A stretch of 64,000 nucleotides of DNA from Pseudomonas syringae (GTDB lineage: Bacteria; Pseudomonadota; Gammaproteobacteria; Pseudomonadales; Pseudomonadaceae): NCBI RefSeq assembly GCF_000737245.1, contig NZ_JPQU01000067.1, positions 158,354 to 222,353 of the forward strand, read 5' to 3'. Each line of letters begins with the position of its first letter. Positions within the stretch are counted from its first letter, which is position 1. The notes beneath the pieces were generated by a model. The model was not told where the DNA came from and searched no databases. It saw only the letters and a list, made by a program, of their open reading frames with translations. Position numbers and translations under genes: made by a program. This document shows, one piece after another, positions 1-7,726 of this stretch.

Positions 1-365
1 GTCTCGCCAATGGCCGGGTAGACCACCATTTCTGCGGTGGGAATACCGTTGATGGTTTTGGCGATGGCCAGGCGTTCGGTCTTCTCAGTCAGGTTGACCG
101 GCTTGCCATCCTGAATCTGGAACAGATAGCCCTGCATCACGAACTGGCCATCCGGACTTGCATACAGCACGCGGCCACCCTTGAGCTTGACTTCGTACAG
201 GCCGTTCAACGGACTGGCGCCAATGCTTTCAATCGGAAGTTCGAGTTTGAGTGAGTCCAGGGTCTTTCGAATGGCCTGGTCGGCGGCGGCATCGGCCTGA
301 GCGAACATGCTGAAGGTACTGGCCAGCGCAACAGCTGCGACGGCGATAATCTGGTTCACACGCAT
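1..365 (-). CDS. dsbC: Thiol:disulfide interchange protein DsbC, N-terminal part
   Basis: Periplasmic disulfide isomerase, cut by the window edge: only about the first 121 residues are present, and the CXXC thioredoxin-fold active site lies outside. The visible part starts MRVNQIIAVAAVALA, a signal peptide ending near the run MFAQADA, followed by a DsbC-type dimerisation domain with the features of the family (ESIGASPLNGLYEVK, GRVLYASPDGQF, LTEKTERLA). The ATG at 363-365 is preceded by a GAGGAG ribosome binding site. It lies downstream of xerD on the same strand, an arrangement known in many gammaproteobacteria. DsbC reshuffles wrong disulfides in exported proteins and is kept reduced by DsbD. 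Identity rests on the N-terminal domain and the xerD neighbour. Confidence 0.85.
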   Translation of the reverse strand, partial: MRVNQIIAVAAVALASTFSMFAQADAAADQAIRKTLDSLKLELPIESIGASPLNGLYEVKLKGGRVLYASPDGQFVMQGYLFQIQDGKPVNLTEKTERLAIAKTINGIPTAEMVVYPAIGE

Positions 366-516
366 GAAAACTCCTCGGGCGGTGGGCAGGCGGGTTGTGC
401 CGAAAAAAATGGCACAAACTTCCATCTGCGAAACCGGCAAAGACTACCACATAAGCCCCGCAACACCGACCCGCCGTGACGCAAGACTGTTCTGATTTTT
501 GTCGGTTTTTTTCGGC

Positions 517-1413
517 CTAACCGCGAGGATGATGCTTACTGTGCAAGTCTTGCAGACGAGCGCGGGCGACATGGGTGTAAATCTGGGTCGTAGACAGGTC
601 GCTATGGCCCAGTAGCATCTGCACCACACGCAAATCCGCACCATGGTTAAGTAAATGCGTGGCGAACGCGTGTCGCAAGGTGTGTGGCGAAAGGGATTTA
701 CTGACACCGGCCACCATCGCCTGATGTTTGATCCGGTGCCAGAAGGTCTGACGAGTCATTTGCTCACCGCGTTGACTGGGGAACAACACGTCGCTCGGAC
801 GCCCGCCCAACAGATCGTCGCGTGCACCGCGCATATAGCGCTCGATCCAGACGATGGCTTCCTCGCCCATCGGCACCAACCGCTCTTTGCTGCCTTTGCC
901 CATGACACGCAGTACACCCTGACGCAGATTGACCTGCTCCAGCGTCAGACTGATCAGCTCGGTCACTCGCAGCCCGCAGGCATAAAGCACCTCAAGCATG
1001 GCTTTGTCACGCTGACCGATGGCTTCGCTCAAGTCAGGCGCGGCTAGTAGCGCTTCGACATCAGCTTCAGACAACGATTTGGGTAGTGGTCTGCCGAGCT
1101 GTGGCATATCTACCTGCAACGTCGGGTCAATTTGAATCATTTTTTCCCGCAGCAGATAGCGATAAAAACCACGCACGCCCGACAGGAACCGAGCCGTGGA
1201 GCGCGGCTTGTAAGCCTTGTCCACGCGCCATGCCAAGTGATCCAGGATGGCTTCGCGCCCTACGTTAATCAATTCCAGGCCTTGCTCCTGCAACCAGCCG
1301 TTGAAAAGGGCCAGATCACTGCGATAAGCATCACGGGTGTTATCCGACAGTCCTTTCTCCAGCCAGAGGGCGTCCAGAAAGCGGTCAATCAGCGGATCAT
1401 CAATAGCAGACAT
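517..1413 (-). CDS. xerD: Site-specific tyrosine recombinase XerD
   Basis: Cytoplasmic recombinase that, with XerC and FtsK, resolves chromosome dimers at dif. The protein is 298 residues, the usual XerD length. An N-terminal SAM-like core-binding domain (about 5-90) precedes the catalytic domain. The catalytic residues are visible: Arg149 (ACGLRVTEL), Lys173 (GKGSKERLVP), His244 and Arg247 (SPHTLRHAFATH), His270 (LLGHSDLSTT) and the nucleophile Tyr279 (TQIYTHV). The ATG is at 1411-1413. It sits between rplS and dsbC on the same strand and is separated from rplS by an intrinsic terminator, so it probably has its own promoter in 1414-1480. XerC is the main alternative, but the dsbC neighbour favours XerD. 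Confidence 0.93.
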   Translation of the reverse strand: MSAIDDPLIDRFLDALWLEKGLSDNTRDAYRSDLALFNGWLQEQGLELINVGREAILDHLAWRVDKAYKPRSTARFLSGVRGFYRYLLREKMIQIDPTLQVDMPQLGRPLPKSLSEADVEALLAAPDLSEAIGQRDKAMLEVLYACGLRVTELISLTLEQVNLRQGVLRVMGKGSKERLVPMGEEAIVWIERYMRGARDDLLGGRPSDVLFPSQRGEQMTRQTFWHRIKHQAMVAGVSKSLSPHTLRHAFATHLLNHGADLRVVQMLLGHSDLSTTQIYTHVARARLQDLHSKHHPRG

Positions 1414-1480
1414 AAATATTGGCGCTTATTAGCTGAACAGCACGGGCATGGTTGGCTGGGACAATAAAACCCCAGACACA

Positions 1481-1506
1481 AAAAAGCAGCCCGAAGGCTG
1501 CTTTTT
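1481..1506 (-). terminator. Intrinsic terminator after rplS
   Basis: A perfect 11-bp stem AAAAAGCAGCC / GGCTGCTTTTT with a 4-base loop lies 21 bases past the rplS stop codon, with a T-run on the minus strand. It should end the rpsP-rimM-trmD-rplS transcript before xerD. Confidence 0.9.
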
Positions 1507-1526
1507 CTTGCATCGGATTGCTGGAC

Positions 1527-1877
1527 TTAAGCCAGTTTTTCCTTGATGCGAGCTGCTTTACCGGACAGGTCACGCAGGTAGTACAGTTTGGCCTTGCGAA
1601 CGTCACCGCGACGTTTCACAGCCAGGCTGTCGATTTGCGGGCTGTAGGTCTGGAAAGTACGCTCAACGCCAACACCGTTGGAGATTTTACGAACAGTGAA
1701 AGCACTGTTCACGCCACGGTTACGCTTGGCAATTACAACGCCTTCGAACGCTTGCAGACGCGCGCGGTCGCCTTCCTTCACTTTCACCTGAACGACAACA
1801 GTGTCGCCCGGGGCAAAGGTAGGGATCTCTTTGGTCATCTGCTCTGCTTCGAGTGCAAGAATGATTTTGTTAGTCAT
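1527..1877 (-). CDS. rplS: 50S ribosomal protein L19
   Basis: Component of the large ribosomal subunit at the 30S-50S interface. The protein has 116 residues, the standard size, with the family segments PTFAPGDTVVVQVKVKEG, RLQAFEGVVIAKRNRG and YSPQIDSLAVKRRGDVRKAK. The ATG at 1875-1877 follows the ribosome binding site AGGAGC. It is the last gene of the rpsP-rimM-trmD-rplS operon and is followed directly by a strong terminator. The gap to trmD is 43 bases with no obvious promoter, so co-transcription is expected. Confidence 0.97.
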   Translation of the reverse strand: MTNKIILALEAEQMTKEIPTFAPGDTVVVQVKVKEGDRARLQAFEGVVIAKRNRGVNSAFTVRKISNGVGVERTFQTYSPQIDSLAVKRRGDVRKAKLYYLRDLSGKAARIKEKLA

Positions 1878-1920
1878 GCTGTGCTCCTAAGGTAAATCGT
1901 CTGGATCTACCATCGATACG

Positions 1921-2673
1921 TTAACTATCGTCCCGTTCGCGGATGTATTCCGCGAGCAGCTTCTTCTCTTCTCCAGAAAGCGAGCGGCTTTCCAGAAGAT
2001 CGGCGCGTCGTTCATAGGTCCGCCCAAGGGACTGCTGTAAACGCCAACGCCGGATGTGTGCGTGATTACCACTCAGTAACACGTCGGGAACACGCTGATC
2101 CACATACACCTCCGGTCGGGTGTAATGCGGGCAATCCAGCAGACCATCCGTGAAGGAATCTTCCTCCGCGGAGTCCGCATGCCCTAAAGCTCCAGGCAGC
2201 AGTCGCGTAACCGCATCGATCAGTACCATCGCCGGCAGCTCGCCACCGGAAAGTACATAGTCACCAATCGACCACTCTTCATCGACATGAGCTTCAATGA
2301 AACGCTCGTCAATGCCTTCATAACGACCGGCGATGAGGATAATCGCTTCCTCCTGCGCCAGTTCGCGTACCGCAGACTGATTCAGTTGGCGGCCTTGTGG
2401 CGACAGGTAAATAACCTTCGCCGCATCCCCTGCCGCTTGCCTGGCCTGAACCAGAGCATCTTCAAGGGGCTTGATCTTCATCACCATGCCCGGACCACCG
2501 CCAAATGGGCGATCATCCACCGTGTGATGCCGATCCGTGGTGTAGTCCCGCGGATTCCAACAAGTGAGCTGCAACAGCCCTTGTTTCACCGCACGGCTGG
2601 TAATGCCGTAATCGCTGATGGCGGAAAACATCTCGGGAAACAGACTGATCACTTCTATGCGCAGGCTAGCCAT
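1921..2673 (-). CDS. trmD: tRNA (guanine-N1)-methyltransferase TrmD
   Basis: Uses S-adenosylmethionine to methylate G37 of tRNAs, next to the anticodon, which prevents +1 frameshifting. The 250-residue protein has the SPOUT trefoil-knot signature: DDRPFGGGPGM at about 53-63, LIAGRYEGIDERF near 113-125 and YVLSGGELPAMVLIDAV near 137-153, followed by SFTDGLLDCPHYTRP with the family catalytic Asp. The ATG at 2671-2673 is 3 bases after the rimM stop, which indicates translational coupling. Third gene of the rpsP operon. Confidence 0.96.
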   Translation of the reverse strand: MASLRIEVISLFPEMFSAISDYGITSRAVKQGLLQLTCWNPRDYTTDRHHTVDDRPFGGGPGMVMKIKPLEDALVQARQAAGDAAKVIYLSPQGRQLNQSAVRELAQEEAIILIAGRYEGIDERFIEAHVDEEWSIGDYVLSGGELPAMVLIDAVTRLLPGALGHADSAEEDSFTDGLLDCPHYTRPEVYVDQRVPDVLLSGNHAHIRRWRLQQSLGRTYERRADLLESRSLSGEEKKLLAEYIRERDDS

Positions 2674-2676
2674 CGC

Positions 2677-3213
2677 TTAGAAGTCCGCATCCCAATCCAC
2701 CTTCATCTCGCCGGCTACCAGATCGACTGCCAACACGCATTGCTCTGTATAGGGCAACAAGCGTTCGCGATCATCCAGGCTGCCTGCGCAGGGCTTGACC
2801 ACCATTACATCGTTCGAGCCAGTCTCTAGCAGGTGATCGATTTTCCCGAGCAATTGCCCAAGTTGGTCGATGACCTTCAGACCTTCCAGCTGGTACCAGT
2901 AGTACTCGCCGTCGGTCAGATCAGGGAACAGGTTACGCGGCACGCAGATTTCAAAACCGGACAGAAGACGAGCCTCTTCACGGTCATCGAGACCTTTGAG
3001 CTTTGCGACCAGGAACTTGTTTTGCAAGCGTCCGCTGACCAGCTCTACCTGTTTAACGCTGCCCTCGCGCCGAAGCGTCCAGGTTTTGTAATCCAACAGG
3101 TTTCCAATCGGATCAGTAAAGGAAAAGACCTTCACTTCGCCGCGAACGCCATGAACCGAGTAAATCTTGCCAATGACGATCAAGTCGTCGGCAGTCGTTG
3201 GCGCCGCGTTCAT
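2677..3213 (-). CDS. rimM: Ribosome maturation factor RimM
   Basis: Assembly factor for the head of the 30S subunit; the family binds ribosomal protein S19. The 178-residue protein has the N-terminal RimM barrel (VIGKIYSVHGVRGEVKVFSFT) and the C-terminal PRC-barrel (LTDGEYYWYQLEGLKV through LLPYTEQCV). It starts with ATG at 3211-3213, just after rpsP, and ends 3 bases before trmD. The order rpsP-rimM-trmD-rplS is the classic gammaproteobacterial operon. Confidence 0.95.
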   Translation of the reverse strand: MNAAPTTADDLIVIGKIYSVHGVRGEVKVFSFTDPIGNLLDYKTWTLRREGSVKQVELVSGRLQNKFLVAKLKGLDDREEARLLSGFEICVPRNLFPDLTDGEYYWYQLEGLKVIDQLGQLLGKIDHLLETGSNDVMVVKPCAGSLDDRERLLPYTEQCVLAVDLVAGEMKVDWDADF

Positions 3214-3218
3214 ATTGC

Positions 3219-3476
3219 TCAGGCCGCGACCTTGGTCTTGGCGTGTTCTTTCAACAACTGAGCAACGCGCTCGGAAGTTTGTGCACCTACGCTCAACCAG
3301 TAGTTCAGGCGCTCTTCGTTCACGGACAAACGAACTTCCTGACCACGGGCTACCGGGTTGAAGAAGCCAATTTGCTCTTTGTGTGAACCGTCGCGCGCAT
3401 TGCGGCTATCGGTAACAGTCAGGTGGTAAAACGGGCGCTTTTTGGAGCCGCCCAGGGCAAGACGAATGGTTAGCAT
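3219..3476 (-). CDS. rpsP: 30S ribosomal protein S16
   Basis: Small-subunit ribosomal protein that stabilises early 30S assembly. It begins MLTIRLALGGSKKRPFYHLT, the conserved S16 N-terminus, and is 85 residues long. An upstream ATG at 3548 would add 24 residues unlike any S16 and overlaps the promoter, so the ATG at 3474-3476 was chosen. First gene of the rpsP-rimM-trmD-rplS operon, with a sigma-70-like promoter about 75 bases upstream. Confidence 0.97.
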   Translation of the reverse strand: MLTIRLALGGSKKRPFYHLTVTDSRNARDGSHKEQIGFFNPVARGQEVRLSVNEERLNYWLSVGAQTSERVAQLLKEHAKTKVAA

Positions 3477-3548
3477 TGAACATCGTTCCTGTAGTCGGTG
3501 CTGCAAATCTAAGATGCACAGCGGGCATAGGTGCCCGAAAGGCCGCAT

Positions 3549-3576
3549 ATTCTAAGGAATATCCGGACTTTTGCAA
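3549..3576 (-). promoter_or_regulatory. Probable sigma-70 promoter of the rpsP operon
   Basis: On the minus strand TTGCAA is followed after 16 bases by TAGAAT, both close to consensus. The predicted start lies near 3542, giving a leader of about 65 bases before rpsP. Seen in sequence; activity is inferred. Confidence 0.6.
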
Positions 3577-3649
3577 ATGTCTTTTTCCGGCGCCTATCGG
3601 CATGCCATCAAGATTTGCCAAGAAACCGCCTGTATCGACGGCTGGTGTG

Positions 3650-3718
3650 TGCCCGCAAAGCGGGCATTTGCGGGAGGTGAACCTCCCAGTGGTGAGGCGC
3701 GCGAATCACTCCGCGCGC
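3650..3718. repeat. Three consecutive hairpins between ffh and rpsP
   Basis: Three separate perfect inverted repeats follow each other: TGCCCGC/GCGGGCA at 3650-3666, GGGAGGT/ACCTCCC at 3672-3687, and GCGCGCG/CGCGCGC at 3697-3718. The last starts 6 bases past the ffh stop codon. None has a T-run on the minus strand, so they are not typical intrinsic terminators. They may protect the 3' end of ffh mRNA or slow transcription into the rpsP promoter region. Confidence 0.6.
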
Positions 3719-3724
3719 GATACA

Positions 3725-5101
3725 TCACATCTTTGGCATGCCACCGCCGGGCAACATTCCGCCCATGCCGCGCATCATTTTCTGCATTCCGCCTTTCGCG
3801 GAGAATTTTTTCATCATCTTCTGCATCTGTTTATGTTGCTTGATCAGACGCCCGATATCCTGAACCTGAGTCCCGGAGCCCATCGCAATGCGACGCTTGC
3901 GCGAACCGCTGATCAGCTCAGGGTCGCGGCGCTCGGCCGGGGTCATGGAGTTGATGATGGCCTCCATCTGCTTGAACTGCTTCTCTGCAGCGCCCTGGGC
4001 ATTGCCCATTTGCGAGAGATTGACGCCGCCGATGCTTGGCAGTTTATCCATGAGCCCGCCAAGGCCGCCCATATTCTTCATTTGTTGCAGCTGATCGCGG
4101 AAGTCTTCGAGATCGAAGCCTTTGCCCTTCTTCAGCTTCTTGGCCAGCTTGTCGGCCTTGTCCTTGTCGAGGGTCTGTTCGGCCTGCTCGATCAGGCTGA
4201 GCACGTCGCCCATACCCAGGATGCGTGAAGCGATACGGTCCGGGTGAAACGGTTCGAGCGCGTCGCTCTTCTCGCCCATACCAATGAACTTGATCGGCTT
4301 GCCGGTAATTGCACGCACGGACAACGCCGCACCGCCACGGGCATCGCCGTCGACCTTGGTCAGGATCACACCGGTCAGCGGCAGAGCATCGCCGAATGCC
4401 TTGGCGGTGTTCGCCGCGTCCTGACCGGTCATGGCATCAACCACGAACAGGGTTTCAGCAGGCTTGACCGCCGCATGCAGGCCCTGGATCTCGCCCATCA
4501 TCTCGACATCGATGTGCAGACGGCCAGCGGTATCGACGATAACCACGTCGATGAATTTCAGCTTCGCTTCCTTGATAGCCGCCTGAGCGATCTCGATCGG
4601 CTTCTGGCTGATATCGGACGGGAAGAAAGTGACGCCGATGTCGTTGGCCAGGGTCTCCAGCTGCTTAATGGCCGCAGGACGGTACACGTCCACCGAGACC
4701 ACCATGACGGTTTTCTTTTTGCGCTCCTTGAGGAACTTGGCCAGCTTGCCCGCGGTGGTGGTTTTACCCGCACCCTGCAAACCCGCCATCAGGATGACTG
4801 CCGGAGGCGTGACGGCGAGGCTCAGCTCTTCGTTGGCCGCCCCCATCATGTCTTCCAGTTCGGCCTGGACGATTTTCACGAACGCCTGGCCCGGCGTCAG
4901 GCTGCGGGACACTTCAGTGCCGACAGCGCGTTCCTTGACCTTGTTGACGAAGTCTTTGACCACCGGCAAGGCAACGTCGGCTTCGAGCAAAGCCATACGC
5001 ACTTCGCGCAAGGTGTCTTTAATGTTGTCTTCAGTCAGCTTCGCCTTGCCGGTGACGTGGCGAAGGGTCTGGGAGAGACGGTCTGTCAGGTTTTCAAACA
5101 T
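3725..5101 (-). CDS. ffh: Signal recognition particle protein Ffh
   Basis: GTPase that binds 4.5S RNA and signal sequences of nascent inner-membrane proteins and hands them to FtsY. The 458-residue protein has the N domain (1-90), the G domain with the P-loop GLQGAGKTT at 107-115, DTAGR near 190 and TKVDGDARGG near 247, and the methionine-rich M domain (about 325-458) ending in MLPGGGMPKM, which binds signal peptides and RNA. The ATG is at 5099-5101. Divergent from ypjD; followed by three hairpins and then rpsP on the same strand. Confidence 0.97.
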   Translation of the reverse strand: MFENLTDRLSQTLRHVTGKAKLTEDNIKDTLREVRMALLEADVALPVVKDFVNKVKERAVGTEVSRSLTPGQAFVKIVQAELEDMMGAANEELSLAVTPPAVILMAGLQGAGKTTTAGKLAKFLKERKKKTVMVVSVDVYRPAAIKQLETLANDIGVTFFPSDISQKPIEIAQAAIKEAKLKFIDVVIVDTAGRLHIDVEMMGEIQGLHAAVKPAETLFVVDAMTGQDAANTAKAFGDALPLTGVILTKVDGDARGGAALSVRAITGKPIKFIGMGEKSDALEPFHPDRIASRILGMGDVLSLIEQAEQTLDKDKADKLAKKLKKGKGFDLEDFRDQLQQMKNMGGLGGLMDKLPSIGGVNLSQMGNAQGAAEKQFKQMEAIINSMTPAERRDPELISGSRKRRIAMGSGTQVQDIGRLIKQHKQMQKMMKKFSAKGGMQKMMRGMGGMLPGGGMPKM

Positions 5102-5198
5102 GCGCGATCCTTTCAGGCTCTTGTCGAACCCCGGTTGGTGCGGCCCGGCCCGTAGTAAATATGGCGCTCGGCGAGCCTGCGGCTTGAGCAGGTCGCGG

Positions 5199-5238
5199 AT
5201 TATAGCGAAGACTCCGCTGCACGGACACTACGGAGTCT
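5199..5238 (-). promoter_or_regulatory. Candidate ffh promoter with an inverted repeat over the -35 region
   Basis: A perfect minus-strand TATAAT lies at 5199-5204, about 95 bases before the ffh start. No good -35 box is present; instead the 8-bp inverted repeat AGACTCCG/CGGAGTCT (5209-5216 and 5231-5238) occupies the spacer and -35 position. It could be an operator shared with the divergent ypjD-corB pair. The -10 is clear; its regulator is unknown. Confidence 0.4.
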
Positions 5239-5311
5239 GCTTCTGTGGTCTTTCGTGAAATGTCGGTTCTATGCCAAACTCAGCGCCTTTGCGGCCCGTC
5301 CATCAGGATTT

Positions 5312-6124
5312 ATGTTCCCTTTGCCACCCAGCCTGCTCCCCAGCCTCGCCGCCGCCTGTCTTTACGCCGCTGCGACAACCTATCAAGGCATCCGCCTCAG
5401 TCAGGCGACACGAGCCGACAAACGGCTGCTTTGCCTGCTCGGCACGCTGGCAGTTATTGCCCATGCGTTCGGACTCTTTTCGCAACTGATCCGGCCGATC
5501 GGGCTTGGCCTGGACTTCTTCAGTGCCGCCAGCCTGATCGCATTGGCTGTCATCGCCCTGACGCTGCTGGCCACTGCGCGCATCCCGGTGGAAAATCTTC
5601 TGGTGCTGCTGTTCCCGCTGGGCTTGATCACAGTACTGCTCGCGCAGTTCGCTCCGGTCGGCACCGTGCAGCCCATCGTTGAAGAACCCGGCATCCTCAG
5701 CCATATCCTGCTGTCGATCCTGGCGTACGGCATGTTCACCATCGCGGTGTTCCAGGCGCTATTGCTGCTTGTTCAGGATTACCAGCTCAAGCACAAGCAC
5801 CCGTCCGGGCTGATCAAGAACTTCCCCCCCCTGCAAACCATGGAAAGCCTGCTGTTCGGTTTTCTCTGGGCAGGCTGGTCGCTGCTTTCGCTGTCGCTGA
5901 TTTCCGGCTGGCTGTTCGTCGAAAACCTGTTCGCCCAGCATCTGGTGCACAAAACCCTGCTGGCCTGTCTGGCGTGGGTGGTGTTCAGCGTGCTCTTGTG
6001 GGGTCGCAACCGGCTCGGCTGGCGCGGACACAAGGCTATCCGCTGGACTCTGGGCGGTTTTTGCCTGCTGATGCTGGCCTATTTCGGCAGCAAGCTGGTA
6101 CGCGAATTCATTCTGCACATCTGA
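5312..6124 (+). CDS. ypjD: Cytochrome c assembly (CcmC/CcsA-like) inner membrane protein YpjD
   Basis: Polytopic inner-membrane protein of 270 residues with about eight hydrophobic segments. The C-terminal two thirds carry the CcsA/CcmC-type cytochrome C assembly domain. The segments LSHILLSILAYGMFTIAVFQ and LFVENLFAQHLVHKTLLACL hold the histidines expected at the membrane surface. The ATG at 5312 follows CAGGA; an in-frame ATG at 5255 would add a non-hydrophobic extension with no clear ribosome binding site. In Escherichia coli the same pair, ypjD and yfjD (corB), lies beside ffh, as here. Its precise role, haem handling or a link to CorB-type transport, is not established. Confidence 0.82.
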   Translation: MFPLPPSLLPSLAAACLYAAATTYQGIRLSQATRADKRLLCLLGTLAVIAHAFGLFSQLIRPIGLGLDFFSAASLIALAVIALTLLATARIPVENLLVLLFPLGLITVLLAQFAPVGTVQPIVEEPGILSHILLSILAYGMFTIAVFQALLLLVQDYQLKHKHPSGLIKNFPPLQTMESLLFGFLWAGWSLLSLSLISGWLFVENLFAQHLVHKTLLACLAWVVFSVLLWGRNRLGWRGHKAIRWTLGGFCLLMLAYFGSKLVREFILHI

Positions 6125-6137
6125 CGGTCCGCTGATT

Positions 6138-7394
6138 ATGGATAATTTGCCTATCGGCCCCATGCTGGGTGTCGTGGCCCTGCTGATCCTCTGGTCTGCG
6201 TTGTTTACAGCCATCGAAGCTGCTCATCAGCAGCTCAGGGTGCTGCGCAGAGCTGACCGACGTATCAGCGCCGCACTGCCAAGGCTTGAATTCAAGCTGG
6301 CCAGCCTGATCTTCAGCAACACCCTGGTCAAAGTGCTGATCACTGTCATCGCCACCCTGCTGGCGGTCAATTACTGGTTCTACAACGGTCCGACGCTGGC
6401 CTGGATCCTGGTAACCAGCGTGACGCTGATCTTCGCCGAGCTCATCCCGCGCAGACTCGCAGCGCGCCATCCGGCGGCCATTGTGCACATGGCGAACGGC
6501 CTGTTGCGTTTACCGATGAAGATGGTTTGGCCGCTAGCCTGGGTATTCAGCGTCATTGCCAGCAATCTGCTGCGTCCATTTGCGAGAAATCACAAGCTCG
6601 CCGCAGAACAGGATGCTGACCAGGAGTTGCCGGCCGATGTACATGATGTGCATCACGATGGCGTCAACGAGCATCATCCCGGCCGCTCGCCCGTGTTGTC
6701 AGGCATTCATGCGCTGGACAGCATCACCGTCAATGACATCCTGGTGCCACGCAGCGAAGTGGATGGCGTCAACCTGGATGACTCCATTGAACAGATCATC
6801 GAGCGCCTGATCATTTCCCGACACACCCGTCTGCCGGTCTACCACAACGATATCAACCAGGTTCAAGGCGTCCTTAATACCCGGCAGATCAGCCACTTGC
6901 TACCCCAGGCGCAGTTGACCAAGGAAGCGTTGCTGGCCGCCTGCTACGAGCCCTACTTCGTGCCGGAAAGCACGCCACTCCAATTGCAGTTGCTGAATTT
7001 CCATAAGCAACAGCGCCGTTTGGGCGTGGTGGTGGATGAGTATGGCGAGGTGTTGGGCATCGTCAGCCTGGAAGACATTCTCGAAGAAATTGTCGGCGAA
7101 TTCGAAAACGAGCAGACCCTGGACAACCCGCACATCCACCCGCAGGCCGATGGGCGTCTGGTGGTGGATGGTGCAGCTTCAATCCGCGATCTGAACAAGA
7201 GTCTGGGCTGGCACCTGCCGTCCGATGGGCCGAAAACCCTGAATGGGCTGGTGACCGAAGCGCTGGAAACCATTCCCGAAAGCGCTGTATGCCTGAAGAT
7301 CGGGCCGTATCGCCTGGAAATCCTGCAGACCGAGGACAATCGTGTCACGCGCGTGCTGATGTGGCAGAACACCTCGAGCCGCGCCGTCAACTAG
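6138..7394 (+). CDS. corB: CNNM/CorB-type transporter with DUF21, CBS and CorC domains
   Basis: Inner-membrane protein of 418 residues of the HlyC/CorC (CNNM) family, linked to magnesium or cobalt efflux. An N-terminal DUF21 block with about four hydrophobic segments (5-155) is followed by a histidine-rich linker (DVHDVHHDGVNEHH near 170-180), two CBS repeats (about 195-320, including NDILVPRSEVDGVN and RLGVVVDEYGEVLGIV), and a C-terminal CorC/HlyC domain (about 340-412). It starts 13 bases after ypjD and is surely co-transcribed with it. The His-rich linker could be a metal-sensing loop; that is inference. The closest E. coli counterpart is YfjD. Confidence 0.85.
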   Translation: MDNLPIGPMLGVVALLILWSALFTAIEAAHQQLRVLRRADRRISAALPRLEFKLASLIFSNTLVKVLITVIATLLAVNYWFYNGPTLAWILVTSVTLIFAELIPRRLAARHPAAIVHMANGLLRLPMKMVWPLAWVFSVIASNLLRPFARNHKLAAEQDADQELPADVHDVHHDGVNEHHPGRSPVLSGIHALDSITVNDILVPRSEVDGVNLDDSIEQIIERLIISRHTRLPVYHNDINQVQGVLNTRQISHLLPQAQLTKEALLAACYEPYFVPESTPLQLQLLNFHKQQRRLGVVVDEYGEVLGIVSLEDILEEIVGEFENEQTLDNPHIHPQADGRLVVDGAASIRDLNKSLGWHLPSDGPKTLNGLVTEALETIPESAVCLKIGPYRLEILQTEDNRVTRVLMWQNTSSRAVN

Positions 7395-7404
7395 ATCGTC
7401 ATCA

Positions 7405-7446
7405 CAGACCGTTTGAAAACCAGCACGGTGGGATTCAAACGGTCTG
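7405..7446 (+). terminator. Long hairpin after corB
   Basis: A perfect 13-bp stem CAGACCGTTTGAA / TTCAAACGGTCTG with a 16-base loop starts 10 bases after the corB stop. No T-run follows, so it may act as a 3'-end stabiliser or a weak terminator. Confidence 0.5.
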
Positions 7447-7455
7447 ATCAGACGC

Positions 7456-7485
7456 TTGTTATGCACCCGGGACCCTTCCTATAAT
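7456..7485 (+). promoter_or_regulatory. Probable sigma-70 promoter of the MFS transporter
   Basis: TTGTTA at 7456-7461, an 18-base spacer and a perfect TATAAT at 7480-7485. Transcription would start near 7492, leaving an untranslated leader of about 235 bases before the ATG at 7727. Confidence 0.55.
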
Positions 7486-7575
7486 CGAGCCGCTTACCCA
7501 GCTCGCCGATCCCGGTGCCACCCGCGCCGCATGTGATTCGGCCAGTCACTCAGCCTGAAATGTACCGCGTTTCTT

Positions 7576-7608
7576 CTTGGTCACCGCCCTACCCCTGGCG
7601 TGACCAAG
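7576..7608 (+). promoter_or_regulatory. Inverted repeat in the MFS transporter leader
   Basis: The perfect 9-bp repeat CTTGGTCAC / GTGACCAAG with a 15-base loop lies about 120 bases before the transporter start, inside the predicted leader. A short reading frame at 7560-7631 (24 codons, rich in Pro, with two Trp and two Tyr codons) overlaps it but has no ribosome binding site. It could be an operator or a regulatory RNA element. The rest of 7395-7726 holds only the hairpin and promoter listed separately. Confidence 0.35.
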
Positions 7609-7726
7609 CCCCCTGCCCACATCCGGGCTAACCTGATCAGCGCTGTACCCCAACAATAATTAATGTTGCCGCCGGTGTTTGTCCTGAAGACGCATCGACA
7701 GGCGAGAGACTGTCAGGAATACCCAT

